Below are positions 8,390 through 16,701 of a stretch of 64,000 nt of DNA, piece by piece. This stretch comes from a virus: positions 124,001 through 188,000 of the IMG/VR virus record IMGVR_UViG_3300024308_000302. The stretch is one strand, 5' to 3'. The stretch's first letter is position 1. Every line of letters starts with the position of its first letter. The notes beneath the pieces were generated by a model. That model was given only the letters and a program-made list of their open reading frames with translations, was not told the origin of the DNA and did no database searches. A program made the position numbers and the translations under genes.

Positions 8390-8442
8390 GTGTCTACCAA
8401 TTCCACCACCTCAGCATAACTGAGAGAAGGACTCGAACCTTC
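8390..8442 (-). tRNA. Split, apparently permuted tRNA-Leu-like gene
   Basis: Reading the minus strand, a 3' half (T-arm GAAGGTTCGAGTCCTTC plus acceptor TCTCAGT) comes first. After only TAT (8416-8418) follows a Leu-type 5' half: acceptor GCTGAGG and D-arm with GGAATTGGTAGACAC. The two acceptor strands pair over 7 bp with two G-U. No partner halves are visible on the outer sides, and no anticodon arm can be assigned. Either a circularly permuted gene or the fused ends of two decayed tandem copies. Confidence 0.5.
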
Positions 8443-8538
8443 AAATAAGAACAATCAGGACGTAAACGCGGGAAACAGTCTGGTTGTTGTCTTGATGCTT
8501 ATAGAGTAACAAAAACTAACTATACAGACAAGATATTT

Positions 8539-8763
8539 TTAATTTTTTATGTCCCATTTAGACGAATGGTTGTGGGTAATTTTGAATATGCTAACCATCA
8601 TAATGCAAATGATAGCCTGAACAACAGAAAAAGAAACAACATCTTTAAGAACATCTTGTTTAAATATTGCGGCAAGTCCAAATAAAATAGCAGATATTAC
8701 AACATGACCAAGCACATACATAATCAAATAACGATTAATATTTTTTGGTTCTGGAGCACTCAT
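8539..8763 (-). CDS. Small membrane protein, two TM segments
   Basis: A 74-residue protein with hydrophobic helices at about residues 13-34 (LIMYVLGHVVISAILFGLA) and 42-61 (VSFSVVQAIICIMMVSIF), then a hydrophilic tail. TGAGG lies 9 nt before the ATG. The size resembles small phage inner-membrane proteins, but nothing specific identifies it. Confidence 0.75.
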   Translation of the reverse strand: MSAPEPKNINRYLIMYVLGHVVISAILFGLAAIFKQDVLKDVVSFSVVQAIICIMMVSIFKITHNHSSKWDIKN

Positions 8764-8857
8764 AATTGAAGCCTCAAAAGTTAAATAAAAAACACTTAAT
8801 CTAAATTGATACTATTATATCAAAACAGAAAAAGTGTTTCAACTGATTTACTTAGAT

Positions 8858-9343
8858 TTAAACCAAAAAGAGTTTTTTCATTTCTGTAATGCGTTCCTCA
8901 GTAAAACTTCGAGCAGAAAATTTATTAGGCTCCGATTCTTTATTTCGAATGAGTGCAGCTTGCTTTTGAAGAACCTCAATTTGCTTCTCGATTTCGTGAA
9001 GCTTGTTAGCGTCATCTATATCAAGATTACGCTGTGCTGTTTCAAATGCATTATTCAAAAATTTCTCAATAAGATGCCTATCATGAACCAAATGATAAAC
9101 AACAGATTGATCTCCAAGACACATACCATTTGCCTGACTGTATACGTCCATTGATGACCAAGACTTTTCACTTACTGGATCAAGCAACGTAACATCTTTA
9201 CTTGTGCTAAATTGATGTTCAGTAATATGCTCAACAACAGAAATTGCATTTTGCATGAATCGTTTAAAATGATAACTGTTATTCCAAAGATACATATCTT
9301 TAAGATTAACTACTTTATCACCAACTTTAAATTTAGTTTCCAT
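8858..9343 (-). CDS. Hypothetical protein with SH3-like N-terminus
   Basis: A 161-residue protein. Residues 3-14 (TKFKVGDKVVNL) resemble the opening strand of small SH3/KOW-type barrels, and residues 110-135 look like a short coiled coil (NKLHEIEKQIEVLQKQAAL). It lies 9 nt after the 9353 gene in the same operon. No family recognised. Confidence 0.75.
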   Translation of the reverse strand: METKFKVGDKVVNLKDMYLWNNSYHFKRFMQNAISVVEHITEHQFSTSKDVTLLDPVSEKSWSSMDVYSQANGMCLGDQSVVYHLVHDRHLIEKFLNNAFETAQRNLDIDDANKLHEIEKQIEVLQKQAALIRNKESEPNKFSARSFTEERITEMKKLFLV

Positions 9344-9352
9344 AAATTAACC

Positions 9353-9871
9353 TCAAATAACAGAAAATGCTGTTTTCAGTTCTTGATTGATACCAAGCTT
9401 AGAGTGTTCTTTTAGAACATCTTTTAACCATGATTTTTTATCAATATTTTGATTTTTGATGCCAAGTTTAGCAACCTCAACAATACTTGAAATCATTTCT
9501 TTTTGGATTTCAACATAGCGTTCGCCATAAACTTCTTTTGCAACTTCGGCTGGATTGTTAATTTTTCCATATTTGTTAAACAGAACAAGAATAGAGTCAG
9601 CACGATAGCGATCAGTTACTGAATTATCGTTAGCATATTTTGAGATTTCATACTTAAAATATTTCAAAGACAGTTCATGTTTCAATGGAGTAGTAATAAA
9701 GAAATCGAGAGCTTGTCGCCAAACCCAAATACCAGTTTCTGAATGCCAAGCATCAATCTTACGATAAACCATCACGAGTTTATCTTGAATAGTAGCCGTG
9801 GCATAAGGGACTTTTTTGATTCGAGCAAATTGCTTCAATGGTTCCATAATGATACTCTCATGTTTTGTCAT
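9353..9871 (-). CDS. Hypothetical helical protein
   Basis: A 172-residue protein, first gene of a two-gene operon with 8858-9343. It is rich in Lys, Ile and aromatic residues and appears all-helical. A TTGTTT-17-TATAAT promoter (9879-9907) lies directly upstream. No family recognised. Confidence 0.75.
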   Translation of the reverse strand: MTKHESIIMEPLKQFARIKKVPYATATIQDKLVMVYRKIDAWHSETGIWVWRQALDFFITTPLKHELSLKYFKYEISKYANDNSVTDRYRADSILVLFNKYGKINNPAEVAKEVYGERYVEIQKEMISSIVEVAKLGIKNQNIDKKSWLKDVLKEHSKLGINQELKTAFSVI

Positions 9872-9878
9872 AAGCTGT

Positions 9879-9907
9879 ATTATAACAAATTTGAGTTAAC
9901 GAAACAA
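9879..9907 (-). promoter_or_regulatory. Sigma70-like promoter
   Basis: On the minus strand TTGTTT, 17 bp, TATAAT, with TG one base before the -10. It is a typical example of the promoter seen before most operons here, directly after the previous terminator. Confidence 0.8.
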
Positions 9908-9910
9908 GAA

Positions 9911-9930
9911 AAATCAGCCATATGGCTGAT
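9911..9930 (-). terminator. Intrinsic terminator
   Basis: AATCAGCC, ATAT, GGCTGATT and a T run on the minus strand, overlapping the stop of the 9930 gene. Confidence 0.8.
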
Positions 9931-11039
9931 TAATCATCTACTGGTTCGATGGAAAATAACATGCCATCACCACCATTAAAGTATGTCATAATTTTATAAC
10001 GACCGGGTTTAACTTTGATAGCAATACCATCATACATCAAAACAGCTTCTTTAAATGACATATTGCAATTTTTAGCATATTCCTCAAGAACTGTACCATC
10101 AACAACTTGAACAGTAAACAGATCGTAGTCAAAAGTTCCTTTTGCTCTAAATCCATCTACATTAATAGGAAATGTTGATTTTGATTTATTCTGCCAAGAT
10201 TCAGCATAAACAGATGCAATAACTTTAGTGGTTTTATTATAAATAACAGAAGTTGGCAATCGCCCAGAATTAACACGAAGAACTCCTTTAGCCAACCAGT
10301 ATTCTTGTGTGTACAAGCGTCCAGCATCTGAATAATGAGACATTGGTAATTCAGATTTACTATCAATATAATCGTTAGCAGCAAAAATATTGAAACCAAC
10401 TAAATCATCAAAATCATTTGCAATAACAATATGTTCAGATTTAATATCAATAAATTGTTCAACAGTATTAATGCCATTTGGATAAGGGCATTCAAGGCTG
10501 TTGTCATCATGAGACATTAAGCTTTGAATACTGTTGTGTACAAAGTTCCAACTTGGATGTTGTGAATTGATTTCTGGACTTAAAGAAATAATTCCATCTT
10601 TCATATAATAGTTATTATTACGACCACAAACACGGCAAGAACCATAAGTGGAATTGAAATGAAGCATTGGAGCCAATTTAAAATGAACAGGGGCTTTCAA
10701 AATATCAGATTTGATTGCTTCATAGGACTCATTTTTAACAATTTTATTATGAACTTCTTCAATCAAACGGCCAAGTAAAGTCATAACATTTGACTTAACA
10801 GTATTGTAAAAATGTTCATTGCCAGATACATGCAATTGAGCAAGCGTTTTACCATTAAACATATTTTTATTATGACCACCAAAATCAAAGACTGTAGCAT
10901 CAAAAGCATCTTTCAAGTCATTGTTAAAAATAGTTTCTTGAACGGATTCAATAGTAGCAGCCCAATCATCATTATTATTGATTGATTTTTGGCATTGATT
11001 GTAAATTGAATCAACAAGTGCTGGATAATTTAGAAACAT
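9930..11039 (-). CDS. Zinc-knuckle paralogue (family A)
   Basis: A 369-residue protein. DFGGHN at residues 51-56, a CRVCGRNNNYYMKDG knuckle near 136-150 and CPYPNG near 190 are shared with the neighbours at 11117 and 1-690. The C-terminus holds PGRYKIMTYF near residue 350. AAGGAAA precedes the ATG. The copies are diverged, so this is an old duplication. The function is unknown; a nucleic-acid or protein-binding role for the knuckle is inference. Confidence 0.85.
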   Translation of the reverse strand: MFLNYPALVDSIYNQCQKSINNNDDWAATIESVQETIFNNDLKDAFDATVFDFGGHNKNMFNGKTLAQLHVSGNEHFYNTVKSNVMTLLGRLIEEVHNKIVKNESYEAIKSDILKAPVHFKLAPMLHFNSTYGSCRVCGRNNNYYMKDGIISLSPEINSQHPSWNFVHNSIQSLMSHDDNSLECPYPNGINTVEQFIDIKSEHIVIANDFDDLVGFNIFAANDYIDSKSELPMSHYSDAGRLYTQEYWLAKGVLRVNSGRLPTSVIYNKTTKVIASVYAESWQNKSKSTFPINVDGFRAKGTFDYDLFTVQVVDGTVLEEYAKNCNMSFKEAVLMYDGIAIKVKPGRYKIMTYFNGGDGMLFSIEPVDD

Positions 11040-11116
11040 AGAATAATTTCCTTAAAATGATGAACAATTATAACATAATTAAAGATCAAAAACAACAAAG
11101 CCAGTAGAAACTGGCA

Positions 11117-12205
11117 TTAGATTTGTTCCATGAAGAAAAAAACAGGTCTATCGCTATATCGATGGGCACTATAGCAGGTCACTTTATATCGACCCGGTTT
11201 GACAGAAATTTTTTCTGCCCCAGCTTGACTTAATGCAAGACTCAGAGTTTTCTTTTGCTCTTTACAAACTTTTTTGAATTCTTTTAATGTCATCATTTGA
11301 ACTGCCCAAACCTCAGTAGAGACAGTCATTTTTTTAACCATATTAGAAATATCAATAGGGAATGAATACATTTTTTTAGATTTCCAAGCATCGGTATCAA
11401 TTGCTGCAATAGATCCAGTTACTTTGTCTACACAAAGATGAGGGCTTGTATTACCACTTTGGACATAAATAACATTTTTGTTATTCCAAAACTCTTGGCT
11501 GTATTTAACACCTAAATCACTGTTAATATCATTGCTATAGCCAGATTTTTCTGAAATGTATTTCGCAGATTCCATATACAATTTTGGAAATACAGAAATG
11601 ATATTATCACTGACAACTAGAGTTGTGTCATCGATATCAATTTCATACGAATATGAATCAAGACCATCTGGCAATGAACAAGTGTGTGAGTTGCGTTCAG
11701 AGAAATGCAAAGAATACAGTTTTTGTTCCATTGCTGATAAGTTATTCCAAAGAGGATGCTTCTCAGTAACATGAGCATCTTTTGAAATTACACCATCACC
11801 CATGAAATAATTTGTTCTGCGACCACAAACAAAACAATAATCATCATGAATTTGAAACATAGAAAAAACAGAAGGTTTTGACAAGAACGAGTCTTGTACA
11901 GACGTTAACGAAAGACCCTCAGAAATAAGGTGTTCAACACTGGCAATCAACATTGACAAATTAGAAACCGTTTTCTTTTTAATTGTATCAAAAAGTTCAT
12001 TTGAATGACGATATTTAGAATTCATAAGATCTTTTAAAGTTTCACCTTCAAAATCCCGTAAATTATGGCCAGAAAAATCAAGCACAGTCGATTCAAATGG
12101 TTCTTTCAAAAATCCATCAATAACACGGATTTCAAGACAATCTTTAGTGCCATTAGAGATTTCTGTAAACAACAGTTCAATTAGACTAGAGTAATTAAAA
12201 ATCAT
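11117..12205 (-). CDS. Zinc-knuckle paralogue (family A)
   Basis: A 362-residue protein, tandem to 9930-11039. Landmarks: DFSGHN near residue 44, CFVCGRRTNYFMGDG near 128, CSLPDG near 184 and a C-terminal PGRYKVTCY. AAGG lies 8 nt before the ATG. A terminator with loop GAAA (11098-11117) overlaps the stop. Confidence 0.85.
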   Translation of the reverse strand: MIFNYSSLIELLFTEISNGTKDCLEIRVIDGFLKEPFESTVLDFSGHNLRDFEGETLKDLMNSKYRHSNELFDTIKKKTVSNLSMLIASVEHLISEGLSLTSVQDSFLSKPSVFSMFQIHDDYCFVCGRRTNYFMGDGVISKDAHVTEKHPLWNNLSAMEQKLYSLHFSERNSHTCSLPDGLDSYSYEIDIDDTTLVVSDNIISVFPKLYMESAKYISEKSGYSNDINSDLGVKYSQEFWNNKNVIYVQSGNTSPHLCVDKVTGSIAAIDTDAWKSKKMYSFPIDISNMVKKMTVSTEVWAVQMMTLKEFKKVCKEQKKTLSLALSQAGAEKISVKPGRYKVTCYSAHRYSDRPVFFFMEQI

Positions 12206-12225
12206 TTTTATACCTTATAAAAAAT

Positions 12226-12246
12226 AAGCCAACCCGAAGGTTAGCT
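12226..12246 (-). terminator. Intrinsic terminator with UUCG loop
   Basis: AGCTAACC, TTCG, GGTTGGCT and a T-rich tail on the minus strand, overlapping the stop of the 12241 gene. Confidence 0.8.
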
Positions 12247-12423
12247 AATATTTTGAGTGACTTGAAGAGCATATCGATGCTGCACAATACGATGGGTCAC
12301 ATTAGGTTCTTTTTCATCAAAGTCTTTTTTGATCTCGCGTGCTTTACGTCGAGTGAATGCACGGTCAATAACTTTTTTACTTAGACCTTGAACAATATCA
12401 TATTCATACTTAAACTGTCGCAT
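12241..12423 (-). CDS. Small basic hypothetical protein
   Basis: A 60-residue, Lys/Arg-rich protein (DRAFTRRKAREIKKDF). A perfect AAGGAGG lies 5 nt before the ATG. It begins 9 nt after the lipoprotein protease gene and is surely co-transcribed with it. No family recognised. Confidence 0.75.
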   Translation of the reverse strand: MRQFKYEYDIVQGLSKKVIDRAFTRRKAREIKKDFDEKEPNVTHRIVQHRYALQVTQNIS

Positions 12424-12432
12424 ATGTCCTCC

Positions 12433-13032
12433 TTAAGACTTGTCTGGATTTTGTGCTTGGAACTTTTCCCACTCTTGTTGAATGATATTTCGTGGAAGGT
12501 ATACAGAAACATCAGATTGCTCACCATCAACAAGAACTTTGACAGTAGAGTAGGCTACGTTGATACCCACTACTTCTTGTTTTGCATTAAGAACAGGTCC
12601 ACCAGACATACCACGAATAATCAGAGTTTTCACAGCACGATAATCTGTTTTATCATGAGCGTTTACCGTACCAATATCAGCACCTTGTCGAATAGTAGGT
12701 TCTTTTTGGTAAGGGCGTGGATAACCAGTCATGGAAAGGATTTCGCCTTTTTGAGCGTCTGCCCATACTGGAACTACATTCGAACGTTTTTTAACAAAAC
12801 GAACATCATAATCTTCTGAGTTGTAAGCCACCTGATGTTTTACATCGGAATGTTTTACAGTAACAGCATAATCTTTGTTCCATTGCACATAGCTGGAAGT
12901 AGCATTTCCAACAAGACCATCACGAACAAGCATTTGGCCATAAGGAGAACCAACATCAGTTTTATGGCTAGCACAACCCGTGCAAATAGCAAAAACAGCA
13001 ATCATAGCAAGAGCGATTTTTTTAGAGAACAT
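12433..13032 (-). CDS. Trypsin-like serine protease lipoprotein
   Basis: A 199-residue protein. Residues 1-20 are a lipoprotein signal with CTGC as the lipobox (lipidated Cys20). The mature part has a chymotrypsin/S1C-like order: His in TVKHSD (near 60), Asp in EDYDVRF (near 77) and Ser in GMSGGPV (near 145). A triad is therefore visible although the protein is short and lacks a PDZ domain. It would act at the inner or outer membrane facing the periplasm. The promoter TTGATT-17-TATAAT is at 13068-13096, and it forms an operon with 12241-12423. Confidence 0.8.
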   Translation of the reverse strand: MFSKKIALAMIAVFAICTGCASHKTDVGSPYGQMLVRDGLVGNATSSYVQWNKDYAVTVKHSDVKHQVAYNSEDYDVRFVKKRSNVVPVWADAQKGEILSMTGYPRPYQKEPTIRQGADIGTVNAHDKTDYRAVKTLIIRGMSGGPVLNAKQEVVGINVAYSTVKVLVDGEQSDVSVYLPRNIIQQEWEKFQAQNPDKS

Positions 13033-13067
13033 TTACAACCTCATTAGTCTGTGTGTTTGATGGGATG

Positions 13068-13096
13068 ATTATAACAAAAGTATTCTATTTAATCAA
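13068..13096 (-). promoter_or_regulatory. Sigma70-like promoter of the protease lipoprotein
   Basis: TTGATT, 17 bp, TATAAT on the minus strand, with TG one base before the -10. Confidence 0.8.
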
Positions 13097-13140
13097 GAAA
13101 TATAATCTATTTAGGAGCAAAGAAATCTCCAAAAATAAAA

Positions 13141-13156
13141 AAGGGCCGAAGCCCTT
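13141..13156 (-). terminator. Intrinsic terminator with UUCG loop
   Basis: AAGGGC, TTCG, GCCCTT and a T run on the minus strand after the 13155 gene. Confidence 0.85.
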
Positions 13157-13697
13157 ATGAAACCTGAATCAGTGTTCGTGCATGCTCAATGTCTTGGATG
13201 CCTTGCAGATAAGTTTCAACACTAAACTCACCTTTTTTACTTTCCATCATTTCGTTGTAATTGTCTACACGTTCTTGGAGTTCATCATTTTCAATGAAAT
13301 AATGAGAGCCGTGATTGGTGAAAACAACTTTATTGCCTTCTTGAGTTTGAACAACCCAAGCAGTACCATCACAATCCCACGATTCCCACATCAAATCAAA
13401 GATGAAAATTGCTTTGTACTCAACCCCGTTCACTTTTACTGGGATTTTTAGTTGTTCTTGCATAAAAAGATATTCCATGCGATCAACACGCGATTTTTGA
13501 AACTCTGGCTCAAGAATTTGAGTGAAATTGATAATTCCTTTTCGTTCTTCCTTAGTGTAAGTTTGTTCAAGAACTTTCCACAATTCAGCAGACCACTGAG
13601 AAATATCCTGAGTTGTATTATAAAAAGAAAAATCCGTGTCTTTGACTTTGACACCAAAAACTACCAATTCTTTAACTTGCTCAACGCCAATAGTCAT
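13155..13697 (-). CDS. Hypothetical acidic protein
   Basis: A 180-residue protein. The ATG at 13697 (MTIGVEQVKEL) has AGAGA about 8 nt upstream and is preferred to the one 10 codons earlier. The middle is rich in Trp and Asp (DLMWESWDCDGTAWVV). No family recognised. Confidence 0.75.
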   Translation of the reverse strand: MTIGVEQVKELVVFGVKVKDTDFSFYNTTQDISQWSAELWKVLEQTYTKEERKGIINFTQILEPEFQKSRVDRMEYLFMQEQLKIPVKVNGVEYKAIFIFDLMWESWDCDGTAWVVQTQEGNKVVFTNHGSHYFIENDELQERVDNYNEMMESKKGEFSVETYLQGIQDIEHARTLIQVS

Positions 13698-13762
13698 TTT
13701 GATTATCTCTTTAAGATTGAGAGACAATTATATCACACTAATGAAATTGGAACAATAAAAAA

Positions 13763-13780
13763 AAGAGGCTCAAGCCTCTT
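13763..13780 (-). terminator. Intrinsic terminator
   Basis: AAGAGGCT and AGCCTCTT with a two-base spacer and T runs on both strands; it ends the 13770 gene. Confidence 0.75.
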
Positions 13781-14012
13781 TTTCTTCTACAGTGACAACC
13801 AAACCATTAACTAATTCAGCATGAGTACAAACTTTCTGCACAATAATCAAATCGAACTTCAAATCAGATTGTTTAATTTCTGGTTGACCAGTCATATACC
13901 ACACGCCTGCATTATGATAGGCCATCATAATTACAAGACCATATTGAACGGAATAATAAGTATGGTCAGTGATCTCAATATTTTGTGGATTATGGAGACG
14001 TTCTTTTGACAT
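13770..14012 (-). CDS. Hypothetical protein
   Basis: An 80-residue protein that starts MSKERLHNPQNIEITD. The stop lies inside its terminator. Promoter TTGTTT-17-TATAAT is at 14045-14073. No family recognised. Confidence 0.7.
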   Translation of the reverse strand: MSKERLHNPQNIEITDHTYYSVQYGLVIMMAYHNAGVWYMTGQPEIKQSDLKFDLIIVQKVCTHAELVNGLVVTVEEKEA

Positions 14013-14044
14013 GAAAACCTCTATGATTTGTTTGGATTGACCGT

Positions 14045-14073
14045 ATTATACAAGGTATACGGTTTTTAAACAA
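14045..14073 (-). promoter_or_regulatory. Sigma70-like promoter
   Basis: TTGTTT, 17 bp, TATAAT on the minus strand. Confidence 0.8.
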
Positions 14074-14080
14074 GAAAAAT

Positions 14081-14284
14081 TTAGTCTTCTTCTTGTTTTA
14101 CTGGTTGACGCAGTGGGAATTCAGCATAATCATAATACTGACGTTCGCCTTTTTCCTTGAGTTCATCAACCATGGCAATAGCCATTTCTGGAGTTGATAC
14201 TACATCAATAACTTGACGATCTGCAACAGTTGGGTAGTATCGGTCCCAACCATAGACCAGATAAACAAAAACTTCTTTTGACAT
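14081..14284 (-). CDS. Hypothetical acidic protein
   Basis: A 67-residue protein (MSKEVFVYLVYGWDRYYP), second in an operon 12 nt after the 14297 gene. It shares the MSKE start with its neighbour at 13770. Nothing identifies its role. Confidence 0.7.
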   Translation of the reverse strand: MSKEVFVYLVYGWDRYYPTVADRQVIDVVSTPEMAIAMVDELKEKGERQYYDYAEFPLRQPVKQEED

Positions 14285-14296
14285 AACTTATTCCTC

Positions 14297-14644
14297 TTAG
14301 AAACGAAGACTCAAAAAATCTTTAATAGTCGTTTTTTCTTCATCAGAAAGACCAATTAATTTTACATCATCCATAGAATCAAGACCAGCCCAACGAGCCA
14401 GAAAAGATGCATCAAACCAAGCTCTTTCCATACAAGTAGAATGAGCTTCTGCTTGAGATTTTTTTTCCAGAAAGTTCTTAGTCTGCCAGCAACTATTATC
14501 AAGAGAAGATGCCATCATGAATTCGTCATCAGAAATGTCAGTTCTTACAAGTCGAGTAAAAAATTGGACATTACCAGAAGACTCACACATTTTAACAATA
14601 TGAACATCAACATTAGGAAGGCGTTTTTTGACAGATTTTTTCAT
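14297..14644 (-). CDS. Hypothetical protein
   Basis: A 115-residue protein with a basic start (MKKSVKKRLPNVDVHIVK); first gene of the pair with 14081. TGTTATAAT lies about 20 nt before the gene. No family recognised. Confidence 0.7.
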   Translation of the reverse strand: MKKSVKKRLPNVDVHIVKMCESSGNVQFFTRLVRTDISDDEFMMASSLDNSCWQTKNFLEKKSQAEAHSTCMERAWFDASFLARWAGLDSMDDVKLIGLSDEEKTTIKDFLSLRF

Positions 14645-14693
14645 GATACAACTCCATTAATTCAGGCAATTATAACAAAATAACTCATAGTTA

Positions 14694-14981
14694 TCAAGTA
14701 ACCTTTTTCACTTCTTTCATGGCCTGTTGAGCCAGCACACCTTTCTCAAGCTGAATAGTTGTAGGTTCATCCCAATCGGCATATTGATCATTTTTGTAAT
14801 TGTAAGGATTTCCATAGAAAAACAATGCTTTTCGGCAAATTCTAAGCACTTTATTACGAGCAACAGTTTTCTTCTTAAAAACACCAGCAATTCTAACCCA
14901 ATGGTTACGTTGCTCTGTCATCTGAGCCAATTCAGATTGAAGGCGAACTACCTCCAATTGCAGTTCTTCAATGGTTTTCAT
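14694..14981 (-). CDS. Hypothetical coiled-coil protein
   Basis: A 95-residue protein whose residues 3-30 form a heptad-like coiled coil (EELQLEVVRLQSELAQM) followed by a basic segment (FKKKTVARNKVLRICRK). It may bind nucleic acid or a partner protein; this is inference. Confidence 0.7.
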   Translation of the reverse strand: MKTIEELQLEVVRLQSELAQMTEQRNHWVRIAGVFKKKTVARNKVLRICRKALFFYGNPYNYKNDQYADWDEPTTIQLEKGVLAQQAMKEVKKVT

Positions 14982-15014
14982 AGATTTAACACCATATTAT
15001 TGAAAGGTCATCAA

Positions 15015-15275
15015 TTATAGCATATTTTTAAGCCAATTACAGAATGTATGTAATTTTGTAGGTCGATCTAGAATTTTTTTGTCTTGAATAGGAGACATCA
15101 CGACAGTGCGGGCAGACCAACCATATTGAGAGCCTTTACAAGTAACATCCAATCCGCCATTTGAATGTGCATAAGTGACAAGTGCATCATCAAACATAGA
15201 GTTATGATGATATTGACGAACTACATCACCAGCAGCAAAAGGTTGTGTAGAAGTTCGTCTTTTATTATCACTCAT
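15015..15275 (-). CDS. Hypothetical protein overlapping the endonuclease gene
   Basis: An 86-residue protein. Residues 12-21 (FAAGDVVRQY) resemble the first strand of a small barrel. Its start overlaps the end of the endonuclease gene by 8 nt, which implies translational coupling. No family recognised. Confidence 0.7.
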   Translation of the reverse strand: MSDNKRRTSTQPFAAGDVVRQYHHNSMFDDALVTYAHSNGGLDVTCKGSQYGWSARTVVMSPIQDKKILDRPTKLHTFCNWLKNML

Positions 15276-16476
15276 AAACTACCTCACTATTAAAAACAGA
15301 AAGAATATTATGTATTTTAGCATATTCTTTGTATGAAATGCGAATTAATTTAATGTCATTTTCTTGGCAATAAGTATTTTTGTATTGATCTCTATATTGG
15401 AGTTCATCAAAACCATTTTCACCACCAAAAAATGTGGTAGGTTCAAAATGTTGTCTACCATCATATTCAATGCAAGTATTAAAAGATGGCAAGTAAAAAT
15501 CAGCTCTCAAATAAGAACCAGTTTTAGGATTTTTGCAGATAGGATACTGCTCAACAAAATCAATGTTATTATCTTTGAAGAATTCTCTAATACGAGATTC
15601 ACCTTTTGAAGAACGGCAAACTGGGCAACCTTTACCAGAAGCATGACAACGTGAACGTTGCATAAAAATACCATGTTTTCTGCAATTGATGGCAACTTTT
15701 GTCTTAAAGTTAACATAAACAGTCTTGGAATAATCATACAGATCTCCATGAATCTGTTTGAATTCATCAATCAATGATTCAGTAGTAACTACAGGATAAC
15801 TTTTATTTGACTGTGCGGCTTTAATCACACCACATTTTTGACAACCAGCACCTTGTATATGATTGGTAACTCTTTGTTCAAAAGAACCATGCTCTTTACA
15901 AACAATAGTAACAACCTGTTTAATATTTTTATAAGAATGAATATTGGAATAATCATATGCATAATTATGAACAAGATTGAATTTTTCAATCAAACTATTC
16001 AGTGTATAGATAGTAGTAACTTGTTTATCAGGAACTGAAATTAATTTTTTAGGTTGGTTTTTTTTATTAGAATACTTAATTCCCGACAATATAGCCTTAA
16101 TTACACCACAATGTGGGCAACCATACCCTTGAATATGCTGATCGGCTCTTTGTTCAAAAGAACCATGTGTTTTGCAAATGATAATAACTTTAGAACGTAC
16201 ATTTTCAAAAACGACATTTGAATAATCATAGATGTTTGAATGAACAGATTCAAATTTTTCAAGCAGTGTTTCTAATGTATAGCGACGATTACTTTGAGCA
16301 CATACAGGACATCCACGGCCTTTGCAATGAGTCTCAACAGTTTTGAAGAAAGATCCATGTTTGTGACAAATGATTTCTACTTTAGCTGTATGATTTACAT
16401 AATTAACATTAGAGTAATCATAGAGATCACCATGCAATGCTTTGAAACGTTCAATGACAGATTCAGTAGTATTCAT
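15268..16476 (-). CDS. Zinc-repeat endonuclease, homing-type
   Basis: A 402-residue protein. Four repeats of about 65 residues each read F..vH...YDYS, then a KV.I.C..HG.F segment, then H..G.GCP.C, the pattern of DUF723-type zinc modules found in phage homing endonucleases. Residues 300-395 carry a C-terminal nuclease-like domain with RADFYLPSFNTCIEYDGRQH and YRDQYKNTYC, as in Vsr/PD-(D/E)xK folds. It probably recognises DNA with the repeats and nicks or cuts it. tRNA-Gly lies directly upstream. Confidence 0.75.
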   Translation of the reverse strand: MNTTESVIERFKALHGDLYDYSNVNYVNHTAKVEIICHKHGSFFKTVETHCKGRGCPVCAQSNRRYTLETLLEKFESVHSNIYDYSNVVFENVRSKVIIICKTHGSFEQRADQHIQGYGCPHCGVIKAILSGIKYSNKKNQPKKLISVPDKQVTTIYTLNSLIEKFNLVHNYAYDYSNIHSYKNIKQVVTIVCKEHGSFEQRVTNHIQGAGCQKCGVIKAAQSNKSYPVVTTESLIDEFKQIHGDLYDYSKTVYVNFKTKVAINCRKHGIFMQRSRCHASGKGCPVCRSSKGESRIREFFKDNNIDFVEQYPICKNPKTGSYLRADFYLPSFNTCIEYDGRQHFEPTTFFGGENGFDELQYRDQYKNTYCQENDIKLIRISYKEYAKIHNILSVFNSEVVYE

Positions 16477-16494
16477 AATAGAACCTTTGGAAAA

Positions 16495-16514
16495 TAAAAA
16501 GGCCCGTTAAGGCC
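16495..16514 (-). terminator. Terminator of the tRNA-Gly transcript
   Basis: GGCC, TTAACG, GGCC and a T run on the minus strand, downstream of tRNA-Gly and the repeat at 16540-16618. Confidence 0.7.
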
Positions 16515-16539
16515 ATCTTTCTATTGAATATTTCTTTTA

Positions 16540-16618
16540 TTTACGTGGGCCTATTCAAGCACCACATCTCATCGATAGGCTTTCTTTTTTTTACATGGGC
16601 ATACCTTAGCACCATATC
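16540..16618 (-). repeat. Tandem 29-bp repeat, two copies
   Basis: Copies at 16540-16568 and 16590-16618, 50 bp apart, share most positions (plus strand TTACRTGGGCMTA then GCACCAYATCT). They sit between tRNA-Gly and its terminator, so they are transcribed on minus. One copy reads AAGG, 7 nt, ATG TAA; the other reads ACG TAA at that place. The remaining spacers 16500-16627 and 16702-16876 hold no gene. Confidence 0.6.
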
Positions 16619-16627
16619 TTTCAAAGC

Positions 16628-16701
16628 TGGAGCGGAATACGAGGATCGAACTCGTCTCTTTAGCTTGGAAGGCTAAGGCCCAACCACTAGACCAATTCCG
16701 C
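16628..16701 (-). tRNA. tRNA-Gly(UCC)
   Basis: A 74-nt cloverleaf with acceptor GCGGAAT/ATTCCGC, discriminator T, loop CTTCCAA (anticodon TCC) and encoded CCA. Confidence 0.95.

Noticed and set aside
8390-8442. Two-piece or permuted tmRNA
   Set aside because: The D-arm GGAATTGGTAGACAC is of Leu tRNA type, and no tag reading frame is present.
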